A stretch of DNA of 64,000 nucleotides from Oscheius onirici (taxonomy: Eukaryota > Nematoda > Chromadorea > Rhabditida > Rhabditidae), in the NCBI GenBank assembly GCA_932521025.1, contig OW051470.1, forward strand, positions 8,914,501 to 8,978,500, written 5' to 3'. A program made the position numbers and the translations under genes. Below the pieces are notes generated by a model. It ran no database searches, was not told the DNA's origin, and saw only the letters and a program-made list of their open reading frames with translations. Of the stretch, positions 1-16,000 are shown one piece after another (the stretch's first letter is position 1; every line of letters begins with the position of its first letter).

Positions 1-256
1 ACCGTAATTGTTGGAATAGCGGCACTGCGCCGCTAGTAGAATACAAAAAATACGCAATTGCGTACGCATATTTTTCATATTAACGACGACATTTTGTAAC
101 TTTTTTTAAAATTATTTTTTACTTGTAGCCAGGATCCATATCTGTATGGGAAAAATACAAGGAAAGTCGAAAAAAAATCTTCGATTGGAAAAAATGAGTG
201 CGTAATTGCGTATTTATTTGTAGTGGCATAGTGTCTTTATTTAAATATTTGCGGTA
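1..256. mobile_element. MITE family A, copy 1
   Basis: The segment starts with accgta and ends with its inverse type, gcggta. Near each end is a shared inverted block: GGCACTGCGCC, then an A-rich run and ATACGCAATTGCGTA. The middle carries a GTAGCCAGGATC-type core. The same architecture recurs at 1435-1653 and 51934-52160. No ORF is present, so it is a non-autonomous element. It may extend past the window edge. Confidence 0.7.
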
Positions 257-383
257 TTTGTCTTCGTATCACTTCCTTTGCATCTTGAGCCGTTCATTTT
301 GATTTGTTGCTGGTCTTCTCGTTTTTGAACGTACTTATAGTGTAAAAAAATCATGTTTACGACAATTTATTTGCATTTCAATA

Positions 384-974
384 CTAAAAACGGTTAAGTA
401 GATCAGATAGTGTGTCATTCTTCAAATGCCAGTCGCTATGCTCTTCCATATATTTGACAATAGCAGTTTGGTATATGTGGTTCCATAAAGAAGTTATAGT
501 TTTTGTTTTATCTGCGCTCATCATGGTTTTGTTCATGTTTAGGCAGTAAAGATGAAGAATTAAGCTGGCCGACTGTTCATTAGAGTCTGTCCAGGCTCCA
601 TAGTATTTAAACTCTTTTATACATGGAACAGGAACTGCGATCCCCTCATCAGGCTGAGCGAAAATAGCGAAGGTTCTGTCTGTAGAATTAGCATATAGAA
701 AAACAGTAGCAATAACAGCAATATAACCCCCATCGACCTTGCAGCCATAATTACCTGGGCTGTCAACACCGAAAAATGTTGATATCTTTTAAAAATATAC
801 GTTTCCTTACGCCAAAGTACCGTTATAGAAACCTTCTACTGGAACGCTAGTGTGATAGACAATTGGGGTACACTTCGGATCTAAAGGGTACCAATTCACC
901 TGTTCCACAATCATTTACAAGCAAGCATCTACAGCGCCGAGACCGAGAAGGACCAAGGAGAGCAGCAGAACCAT
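384..974 (-). CDS. Small secreted protein of unknown function, probably nested in a dynein intron
   Basis: I do not recognise this family. ATG at 974 opens a strong signal peptide (MVLLLSLVLLGLGA...). The main exon, about 785 to 384, reads openly for about 130 codons to a TAG: it starts ISTFFGVDSPGNYGC and ends LSDLLNRF. It has cysteines in contexts YGC, VPC and LYC, and sequons NST, NKT and NDT, which fit an extracellular product. A middle segment (about 899-839) reads VNWYPLDPKC in the signal-peptide frame, but an in-frame TAA lies just after the signal peptide. That TAA can be removed by a 33-bp GT-AG intron (about 932-900). A second intron of about 54 bp joins the main exon in phase. The alternative is a recent nonsense mutation (pseudogene). 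It lies downstream of the last visible dynein exon, on the same strand, between two MITE copies. Confidence 0.55.
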
Positions 975-1434
975 GTTTTCAACTGACGAGAACTGGCGAA
1001 CAGGGATATTTATGTGGAGGGAGAACAATAGCTTTTTGAGGAGAAGCCAATTAGCCTATTGTCCCGTGAAAATGTAGGTGAATAGCCTTGATGGGAATTT
1101 TTCGATATCGTATCTATGAGAAAAAATACTAGGAAAGTCGAAATTGCCTACACCGTTTACTTATTGTCCATCATTCTGTCAGTAAAAAGGAAAGTTGAAA
1201 AAAATCACGCAATTATTGAATTTCCCACAATGGACCCAAACAACAGCATCAACATTGTTCCGGAACGGTTCGGGGGAGAAGCGGATCGGTTTGGTCAAAG
1301 TTTAGGATAAGCACTTACAGATTGCAGCAGCCAGATGAAGTCCAGGTCAAAAAAGAAAAATACAGTAACCCACACTGAACACAAAAAAAGTACTGATCAA
1401 ACCGGTCGGTCAGCGCGCTCGTGCCTAGTTGGAT
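975..1434. other. Non-coding stretch upstream of the small secreted gene
   Basis: No exon with consistent frame and splice sites is visible on either strand. This DNA lies between the secreted-protein start and MITE copy 2, and probably holds the promoter of the nested gene within a dynein intron. Confidence 0.4.
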
Positions 1435-1653
1435 TACCGTGTTCGAATAGAATAAATTCGCAATTTTTTTGTATTCGACGGCATTTTTAGCTCTTTCATT
1501 ATTTTTTACTGGTAGCCAGGATCGATATGTGTATGGGAAAATTACTAGGAAAGTCGAAAAATATTTCTTCAAAACGAAAAAAATGCGTACGCAATTGCGT
1601 ATTTTTTTGTATTGGAATAGTGGCGCAGTGCCTCTATTCAAATAGTTACGGTA
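1435..1653. mobile_element. MITE family A, copy 2
   Basis: It begins accgtgttcgaatag and ends gttacggta. The right inverted block (gcgtacgcaattgcgtatt, then tggcgcagtgcc) is intact, while the left block is degraded. The core GGTAGCCAGGATCGATATG matches copies 1 and 3. Confidence 0.75.
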
Positions 1654-1706
1654 TTTGAAACGTACAAATTATCCACCTTCCTTTACCTACGGAAAAATGA
1701 ACTCAC

Positions 1707-6113
<4,407 letters not shown>

Positions 6114-6846
6114 TCAGCGATGAGCCAACTTTTTGTTCAATAACAAAACTTTTTAATTGTTCTTTGCGGAGCCTATTATTAGACAGTCAAGGTGTAATCT
6201 TTGAATTTTTAATTAATTGACTGAGCATACGACGTTTGCACCTTATGTATGAATCTATGAGCATTTAAACAAACAATTTAAAGAACCGGAATTTCAAAGA
6301 AACACTGAATACCCTATTTACCTATCACTACCCGATTTGCATTTGTAAACCATGAAATTTTTAAAAATAGTATACTGACAAAATTTTGTGAGAAGGGGTC
6401 ATGTCAGACTCATTTGTAAACGAGTCATATATTGAACGGCGGTCATTTTTTAAACCAAATTCTTCTAACTCACTATTTTTCTCCGTCACATAAGGATAAC
6501 ATCGAATTAGGTCTCGAACAGAAATAGATGCAGATTTCGGATGATACAGATGCCCAAACCCGTCGCTGTACATTTTGGGAGACGTGTGCAACTGACCGAA
6601 TTAATTTCAAGGTGCCCAATTTGAAGCGGAAGAAATGCACACCTATTTATAGAAAAAAAAATTAAAATTGAATACTTTATAAAATCTGCTCGAAAAAAGA
6701 GCCAAAAAGAACCGTAATCAATTAATAGCAATGTCATAACAACAGGGGAAGCATGGGAGACTATTGAGCTTGAACCGAGTTAAAAACTGAGAAAACGTGG
6801 ACCCGTGAGAGTATGAGTTCCTAAAAAGTTTGTACAAATACAAATA
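6114..6846. other. Intergenic gap between dynein and teneurin
   Basis: AT-rich DNA between the teneurin stop codon (6847) and the dynein start. It probably holds the teneurin 3' UTR/poly(A) region and the dynein promoter or first exon. Apart from the candidate exon at 6380-6573 I see no coding. Confidence 0.5.
6380..6573 (-). CDS. Possible extra 5' exon of the dynein heavy chain
   Basis: ATG at 6573 opens a 64-codon reading frame starting MYSDGFGHLYHPKSAS and ending near MTPSHKI at a candidate GT donor. Using a GTCAGT donor at 6379 it can join in phase to an acceptor (ctttttgccag) inside the first listed dynein exon, giving KIF then VIGEFLVNHG. No recognised motif supports it. The alternative is chance reading in the 5' flank. 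Confidence 0.35.
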
Positions 6847-7086
6847 TTAGCTTCTTCGATGGACAAATTTCCACTGATGAACGGTGGGGAAGCGGACGTT
6901 GGCCGGGTTAGAAAAGACGAGATCGTAGCCGGCTATGGAGCCCTTGTTTCGGAGGTCCGATTGCTCCGTCTCGCTCCACTGACGGCTCGTTTCTTCTCCT
7001 CGCTCAAGACGACGCTTTTCTGATCGCCAGATTGAAGCAAGTTCGCGTCTTTTAAGCTCTTCCGTAAGGGAATGGAGGATCCGGGG
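6847..7086 (-). CDS. TENM: Teneurin last exon: C-terminal TCAP/GHH-like domain
   Basis: Part of the teneurin gene. The exon follows a clear acceptor (ccaattttcag) and ends at TAA. It reads ASIWRSEKRRLERGEE, then SRQWSETEQSDL, NKGSIAGYDLV and FPTVHQW. This fits the family pattern: W-x-x-E-x-x-R with R and G, W-S/T-E-x-E, L-x-x-x-G-x-V-x-G-Y, and Y/F-P followed by a hydrophobic end. This region is the teneurin C-terminal associated peptide, related to bacterial GHH toxin domains. I see no histidine pair of an active nuclease. Confidence 0.88.
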   Translation of the reverse strand, partial: PRILHSLTEELKRRELASIWRSEKRRLERGEETSRQWSETEQSDLRNKGSIAGYDLVFSNPANVRFPTVHQWKFVHRRS

Positions 7087-10000
7087 CTGAAAATTGGAAA
7101 TTTTGTAATAAAAAACATCGAGGAAAAATGCACTTTTGAGAGAAGTCAAACAGTCTCTCAATTCTCTCATTTTTGACCCCAATTTAGGCTGTGAAGTTTT
7201 AATATACTGTGTGACAGGAATATTTGACGAGTGTTACAAAAATATTTAAAAAAAAGACGGAATAATACAGAATTGGATGAGAGCGGCGAGAGAAGGCCCT
7301 GTTCAATGGAACCTGCACAAAATGCGACACGTGAACGCGGTGACATCGTAATAAATTGAACAAAAATAGTAATAATAAGAGACAACTATTGTGGACACAA
7401 ACGAGCATTAGATCTAGCTCCGTTAGACCCTCGAAATACAGAAACATCCTATATCAGGGAGGTTCGATGAAAAAACGCCTTGGCCAGAGCATACAAGTCT
7501 GTCGCTCTACAATCTTTTCTATCAAGACTAGGAGAAAACTAGCTATTCTAGGCACAAAACTGCTTTGATTCTGTTCGAAAAAAAATCGGCATACGGACCT
7601 CGAAGAAAAATACTTACCATTTCTCCAAAGTGAACGACAATTTTCGCCTTCCCATTTCTGATCTCGACACGTTCTTTGGAAGCCACGACTGTGAAATGAG
7701 CTCTGGATTCCGAGGTGATTGTCAGGAGAGGCAATTTTCGGATGAAGTGACGTTCACTTCCAGCAGACCATTGTCGGAATGAGAGCTCTACTGCTGAGGA
7801 GAATAGCGAGGAAAGGAGGTTCTGATCGTCGGCACTGAGAACGGGAAGAGGGTGAACGACGGTCTGAAAAAGAAAATTTCAGTCTAAACTGCTAAAAATC
7901 CCACCGTGTTCACTCCCGGAGCCAGAATGAACAGATCGGAGAAGCCGAACTCATCAGAGTAGAATTCTACAGGTTCCTCTGGTCTGATGAGACTCTGAGA
8001 TGTTTCGAGGAGGCTTGATGGAGAAACAGAGACAGGAGAGGAGAAGAGACGGAGTTTTGAGGACAGAGATCCGAATGATGAGGTGGCCAAGAGCGAGGTT
8101 CCTGTGGGAGGCAGATGAACAGAGGGAAGGATTCTTGGGGAGAGTCCGGCAAGAGAGAACCAAGTGGAAACGTCTGGAAAGTCCCTGTGTTTCTCTGACT
8201 CTGTGACTCCCAGACTCTTTGACTCTCTGACTCTCCGACTCTCTGATTTTCTGTCTCTCTGTCTCTCTGTCTCTCTGCCTCTCAGACTCACAGACTCTCT
8301 GAGTCTCCCTCTCTCTCTGTCTCTCTGTCTCTCTCTGTCCCTCTCTGTCTCTCTGTCTCTTACCTAACGGAATCTCCGTAGACTCCTCTGCCCTCATTGA
8401 GAACAGATCCAGTGATCTTGAAAGATCAGAAACGGAGAAACTGTCCACTTCTTTCACTCCAAAAGACATGAACCGTCCAGACAGGTGATCATAAGGACGT
8501 CCACCAATGATGGAAACGGAAATGTCTGGTAGATCGAGACCTCGATATCCGAAGGGGGTCCAGAAGGCTGGATCCGAGTCGTAGACAATGCTCCCGAAGG
8601 GATTTCTTCTGATCTCTTCGATCACCCCACTGTCTCCCAAGATGAAGCGGAGAGAGCCATCTTCTTCAGTCAGCATACTGTATCGAAATCCGTTGGTAGT
8701 CATGGCGAAGGGACGTCCATCCTTGTCCGGGAAGAATGCAGAAATCTTTCCGTCTGATGATACGACATGAGAGACAAAGTGAGGATAGTTGGGGAAGGCG
8801 TAGAAGAAGATCTTCGCGTCCTGAATACATTTTATGATTTTTTTGTTCAGTGACGTACAGAGTTTGATTTCAGAGTTGCTACTCTTCCCAGATGATCGTA
8901 GGTGAGCTTGATTGTCTTTCCACCTTCCCTGGCAGAGATGAGTCTTCCTTGACAGTCGTAGTCGAAGGAAACTTGTCCTGAAAAAACACTAGATTGGGGG
9001 ACAAAGAGATAGAGAGACAAATGAACACAGGCTTGTTGGTTTCTTGCGCCGCGCCGCAGAGGATTTGGGCGGTATTTTCAAAACAAAACAGTTTTTTGCA
9101 TTTTCAAGTGTTTTATATTCAATTTTCGACTTCTAGGTAATTCTAATCGATTCAGCGTGAAAAATATCCTAGAAACGTCTATTCCGGCAAAAAATTGAAG
9201 AGAAAATACTTGGGCGACTCGACTCGACATGGTCCACGACTCGGACTCGACTCGACTCGACTCGGATTCGAATCCGGACTCGACTCGGAGTCGAGTCGAG
9301 CAACGTAAAGCATCGATTCTAACTATTTAATATTTCGCGTTTTATAGTTGTTTTATAGTAGTATTTTACATTTTCACGCTAGTTTCTGAAACACTTTTCG
9401 AAAAAAAAAACACCGAAAAATGTCGACTCGACTCGGATTCGAATCCGATTCAGACTCGACTCGAGGCACCCCACGAGTCGGACTCGAATCGGAATCGAGT
9501 CGAAATTTTTGACTCGACGCCCAAGTATAGTTTCTAGGGTATTTTTTCACGCTTGAGAGACAGAGAGACAAATGAACAGGGACAAAGAGGCAGAGTCTAA
9601 AACCAACCTCTCTTGATGATGAACCCATTCCCATCGTGAGAATAATCCACATTCCCGACTCTCTTGACCACTCCTCCAGTATGATATTCTATCACAGAAT
9701 CGCCCATCGAGACTGCCTTTCCATCATTATTGTAAGTCAGCAGATATCTCTTGTCTCCCGAGCTGGAAGTAACAATCCTTCCCAAAGCGTCACGACTTGT
9801 TCCCTCCAGCCATGATCCAGACGGCGTCTTCCATTCCACTGATATGACTCTTCCAAAGGGATCCCTCCTGATCTCACAACTCAGACGACTGTCTCCCATC
9901 TGGACCTTAATGGCTCTGGGTTTTCTGTACTCGTCGAGGGTGGTCTCGTGGAATGTCTGAAGATATTTTGTTCAAAATCTATAAAAAAATTTACCTTGTG

Positions 10001-13000
10001 ACCCTGAATCCTCACTACAGCTCCTTCCGAAAGAATCTGGTAGCCGGAAATTTCATTAACCAGACCGGATCTTTCGTCATAAGACAGTTGAACCGGTTCG
10101 ACTGCAGTACCTCCCAGGATACTTTGAATGACTGTTGGACGAAGAAAATCGTCGTATTCAACGGCCAGAGAAGATTCAGACCACCTAAACATTAATATAT
10201 TTAACTTTCTCAAAAAATGCTTACTTGTTCTGAGAATAGTGAGAAAGAGCCAGTGAGACAGGAAGATGTCCTTGGTAGGTAAAGTTCTGGACCAAGAAGG
10301 GAGCTCGGATAGTCGACGGCTGGCGGGAATCTTTGCACTCGAAGATGGTGGAGGAGGAATCACAGATTGTCTGAAAAATAATTGTCTAAATTTTTTTGGA
10401 GCGAAAAATTTTATAATGAACAAAAAAAATAGGGCTTTTTCTCGATGACTGCCCATGTGTTTTACTCAATTTTTTTAGGATAAGGGTTACCTAATTTTAA
10501 AATAGAGGACACAATAATGCTCCTAACTGAAAGTTACAGTAACCCTCTTATCCTAAATTGAACTTGATGTTTCTCACTGATTAAACCTTGCAGCCCGCTT
10601 ACTGTATCAGTCGGACATCAAATCTACAAAACTTCTTATGGTTTGCTCAGAAAAAATGAGGAGAATTTTCGACTATGATAAAATTAAAAAAATGAGGAGA
10701 AAAGTGTGAAATAATTTTGCTTCCAGACCCCTTAGGATCCTAAAGATTAAAAAATGCCAAACTTCCTCCAAGTGTCTAATTTTTCAGTGTTAATTTGGAA
10801 GAAAGGAGTCCCGAACAGAAAAGTTTTTAGAGTACTGTCCTGTGATCTTCCTATGAAATCAAAAAGTTCTCATTTTCCTACAGTAATCTCCCCTTCCCCT
10901 TCTCACCTCAGCTACACGTCCATACTCATCAAAGAGTCTGACTTCTTGATGCGATTCATCAGCTGTCGTCCATTCGACCATCTTCCCCTCACCATTCTTC
11001 GTTATTCGGAAGGGTTTCTTCGTGAATGGTAACTTTCTCGTCAGCACACTGTCTCCATCAATCTGACTTCCAGAAAATGAGTGGACTTCTCCTAACGGGC
11101 TTGTCACTTCCTTCAGTCGTCCTTTCCCATCGTATTTGAGGGAATACTTTATGGATCCGGGAAAAATGACAGCCGAGGGAGTACGTTGATCCTTCTGGTA
11201 GGAATAAGAGCTAGAATAGGCTCCGATCCTCTCAATCAACCGATTTTGGCGATCGTAAGAGGCCTGGACTGAAATGTTGCCCCATTTCAGTGAATTCCGT
11301 CTTCCCAGAGAATCAAAGACGATTGAGAGATTGGCGACGGAAAAGTCACCATCTGATCCCTTCTGCTCAACAGATTTCAGCTCTCCCGAATCGGAATAAG
11401 TGAACAGAAGAAGTTCTTCTTCATTGTGACGGGCTCTGATGATATCCTTGCCTGTCGAACGGTCAAAAGCAGTGGTATAGGCTCCGACTCCGTTGATCTG
11501 AAAGCTTAAAATTGAAAAAAATAAATATCAAAATTAATATTAAGGTTTCGGAAGAGCATGTTAAGTCTGTTAGAAACACTTGGTTAAGTTGGGGTTCAAG
11601 TTAGATTTTCACGCTAGCATACCATAGGCCTGTTTCCGATCTCGGAGGGATAGCTTCCGGCAAACTGAAAGGGGAGGTGTTATATAAATGTCTAGAACTT
11701 TCTGCAATCAGCTTTTTATATTTTTTTTTTGGAAAAAAAGTAAATTTTGGGATCTACAATCTTTTAGGTTGTGGCGAGGTCATTTGCTGTATTATACTGT
11801 GGTTACTGTAAACCAAAAAGATTCGATTTTCTACTCTTTTTGGCTCTATTTTCTTTGGCTGAGTATTCTACGTTTGCACGGTATATTTTGGTCAGAAAGG
11901 AGAGGGCCGGACCCATTCACTTCGAGACCCATTTGGTCTCAATGGAAACATTGGATACTCCGTGAACGAAATTTTCAAGATCTAAAGCGCAAACGGTGTG
12001 TCTGTCGGTCCGCGCCTAGCCTGTTGCCACACTAATGCTTGGACGCCGAGATATGCGGGTTCGATTCCGCCCCAAAAAAAATTCAGAGAAAATTACTTTT
12101 GGTAACTTTTTCGTACAAGTATTGTGAATGGTCCCGTAACGACCTCTTTGAAGGACTGCATAACCCTAGAATTTTACGACTCAAACTATACTAGGACCTG
12201 ACAAAACGGACACTTTTAAAAGGGCTATCAGGGGCATCCAAAGTCAATTTCTACAGTAATCCAAAGGGATTAATCCATTACAAGTCAAGTTAGGGCATTA
12301 AAACGTGCTTTGCAGTTTTTCTTCAGTATTTCAACTACGCAAGAAGGTTCTTCCGTTATTATTTGGTATTTATTCAACAGCCTTTTTTCAACGGCTTTTT
12401 TCATACCTTTTTGATACTTTCTAAATCTTTAATATTTAGGGAAAATCAAGGTCAAAACGAACTTCTTGTCTTACATAAATCTAAAAACCTACCTCTGCCA
12501 CAAGCCGATCCGCTCCCCTTTTGATGAAAGGTCTCCAATCAAAGCGGTAGGTCAGTTCTCTTCTAGACGGCTGCTGAAAAACATACTATTCAGTATGACC
12601 AAAATTCCTACCTCTAGAGCTCCAATACTTGACTTGACTTTCAGTATAGTCGGCACTCCACTGACCGGATGAATATGCTGGTCCAAAAGTGAAGAAACTC
12701 CGTCATAGAACAGCAGCTGGGCCTCATCCATTGACAAAAGGCGCTGTTTTCCAAGATCCTCGTAACTGGCTTCTCCGTATTTTCTCGTATAGACTGAGTG
12801 TTTTTGGCCATTCCTCTCTACTTCAGTGACTACTCGTCCAGAAATGACTTGTTCTTTTCGAAGCGTAAATTCTTCTCCATCCCGAATGGCTGCCTCAGCT
12901 CGACCCATTAGGTCATACCGGTAGCCGACTGTTCTGGCTCCAGAGACACTAGTCAGTAGACCTCCAGCCGAGTAGCCTAGCTTGACTGCCTCGTGTCCAT

Positions 13001-16000
13001 CCGGTCGGATACTGTCGACTGTTCCATCATAGAGACTCAGAAGAAGTTGACTCCGTCTTCCGTTCGGTGCTTCAACAGTCGTGTGAGTCTCGTTAGTTCG
13101 AATGATTCTGAACAGTAAATCTCCAGCTCCATGAATTGAGGACAGTTTTCCGAGACTCGTGTCGACGGTATAGGTGAAATTGTACAGAACTTTGCCGGTA
13201 GTCAGTGACTGTGTCCAGGAGTGCAGTCCGTGTCTGTTGAAGGCATAAATCTCGTTCTTCTGAGCGTCCACAACCGTGTACTGCCTCGTCGTCGCGTCGT
13301 ACTTGGCTCCCGGACGGACAATCTTCTTCACTTTGGCGTTGCCAGAATCAGCTATGAGAATGTTCCCGTGAGCGTCGAGTGCGACAGCTGAAGGACTGTT
13401 CAGACGAGCGTTGGTGGCAGAAGGATTTGGACTCGAATCATCACAATCACAGGAAGGAACGTCACAACTGCAGACGGACGCCTTCCCGACAAAGGACTCA
13501 ATCTGGGCTGAGAGAGGAGAATAGCGACGGACTTGATTGATCAACTTCCCGTCGCTTTCAACAACATACAGAGAACCGTCATCGGCTGAGACGATATCCT
13601 TGGCAGAGTGAATATTCAGCTGTGTGCCGTTGGTACATGTCGGGAGACTTCCCAACAAAATCCTGGTAGTTCTCTGCTGGGGACTGATCTCGTAGACGAC
13701 GTTAGAGTCCAAAACGTAGAGTGTTCCAGTCGTTTTGTGAAGAGTCAAAGCAGTTGGCCATTCAAGTTGAACGTCGTCTAGTGTAGCAGCTGGAAAGGTA
13801 CATCTAGGAGGGCCATCGGAACTGGGTTGACCGCTTAGAGAGCGAATAAAGCCGGCAGAGTCGACCATTCGGACACGACGACCGTCAGCCAGGTAGAGAT
13901 TTCCGTCGGCGTCAAAGACTATTCCTTTGGGCATGTAGAGCTGGGCCTGAGTGGCTGGACCGCCATCTCCACATGAGGAGGAATGACTGGTGCAGGCGCT
14001 GCCATCTCCAACGAGAACTTCGTAGTTTTTCGTGACGTCAACGGGCTCGAAGGAGACGACCTTCCAGACGACTTTTCTCAGAGCCATTGAGACGTAAAGA
14101 GACCCGTCCATGGGATTTACTGCCAGAAAGTAGGAATGACTCGTGTCGGCCATTGAAAACTGAAGAATTGTCTTGATCATTCCGCTCGGGTCAATTTTTC
14201 TGATCAACTCGTTGTCGCCGATAAAGACACTTCCGTCAGTTCCATAAGCCAGAGTCGTGGGTCTCATTAGAGGCAATTCTTTGGCCTTGCCCTCGCAGTT
14301 GGAGCAGTCTATGTCTCTTTTGGTTCCGTTGCCGGCAATGACCTCGACTGTTGGTGTTGACGTAGACAGGAAACGACGACCTCCGTCTCCGAGCTCGAGG
14401 ACGTCTGAAGAATGAGTAAAGAAAGGGAAACAAAAATCGCGGGATCTATGACTTTGTTCAACTATTGATTGTGAAAAAAATTAGACCTTTAAAGGTTTCG
14501 TTGCGAGACCCGTTACACCAAATTAACGGGCAAAAGTTGGATACCTAGCTAAAGATATACAGTCAATATAGCGTATGCGAAACCTTCCCCTTGCGTATTT
14601 TTATTTGACGAGAAATTGCGTACGCGCGGAGAAGCCATTTAATCGAATTTCTGGTGTATTTTTCGTACGCCATATCACGTCAAAAAAGTACGTAAGGTGA
14701 AGGGCTATAATTGAAGTTGGCATAATTGAGATTTGGCTGCGTACCTCTGGATGAATATTAAACGCTGGCAAGCTATTTTTCTATGGCAGCTAGTTTGGCA
14801 ACAAATATTCAAAGGCCTAACTTTCTATTGAACTGTCTAAAGGCTATATGTACAGGTCTCGTTTTTGGTTGAAGGCGAACTTTTTTAAATTTTTGATGTT
14901 CTACAAAGTTGTAGCCCTTTATCTGTTCTACAACTTTGCAGAACATTAAAAAATTTGAAAATGCCGTCTTCACCTGGAAAAATGAACATGCAATTGCGTC
15001 CTAGAAAGAGGCTTGAACAGTTCGTGACAAGAGCCAAATCAGTAGGTCCGAGTTTCCAGACACTTTCTTCAAGACTAGGGATAAAAAAATGCAAAACTCA
15101 CTGTTAACAACATCCAGATGGTGATGAATGTTTAGAGACCATGCTCCTCCTTCCAGAATCCTCGAACTGGCTCCTTCCGTCAGAACACCTCTGTCAACCC
15201 AGGCTATTTCAGTCTCTCTGTTGCAGTTCTTGTACTCGTACCCGATTTTGACTGAAACTTTGTTTTCCCATCGGTATGACATCAAAACTTACAGTTGACT
15301 TTCACCAAGCCATGTTCACTTTGCTGGAAGACGTTGTGCTTGTCCCAGGACCAGACATGAGTCAGGTTCGGACGAGGGTAGAGCTTTTCGACTTGTCGCC
15401 TTCCACAAAATTCCACCCGGACATGGATTAGTCGTAAGTTTTTGTCAACTTTGTCGTCCAAAAGTCCCAGAACAACCCAGGATTGAGAGCCGCGGACACG
15501 GGACGAGTCATAGACCAGATTGACGGAGGAGCCGGGTATTGGGATCCTGCGTTGCTTTGTAAGTGTTTTCGCAGGAAATTTACCTTTCGACGGCACTTCT
15601 CGTATCAATTGAGAGTCCATTAGAGTCAACAGAGTCTGTCCCAAACTGCCAAGATGGTAGTACAGTAGGATTGGGGACAGTTCTTGAGGCCAGAGAGCAC
15701 TGGATTCGGGACGATGAATAGCTCAGATGGGGTCTCTGGAAGAGGTTCATTGCTTCAGATTCAGTTTTCCGGCTGTCTCCAGTCTCAATTAAACAAAATT
15801 AGACACAAAACAGTGACATGAGAACAGATCTCCAATTTTCAGTGTAAAACAACTGCTCACAGATCTAAGAACGTTCAAATTTCCGCGCCAATTTTTTTTA
15901 TATATTTTTTTCTATCCCATCCTGACCCCTATATTTTTCTGTCTCTCTACAGAAACGTGCCGCCTTATCGAGTTGTTAGTCTTGCCAGTTCATACAGTAG

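Noticed and set aside
7954-8703. Reading straight through the teneurin GACAGAGA tract as coding
   Set aside because: It gives a long ERQRDRETER low-complexity insert absent from teneurins; a donor at 8363 and acceptor near 8195 remove it in phase.
9374-9652. Frames across the GACTCG foldback
   Set aside because: Composition reflects the tandem units. The true exon ends at 9608 with a GTTGGT donor.
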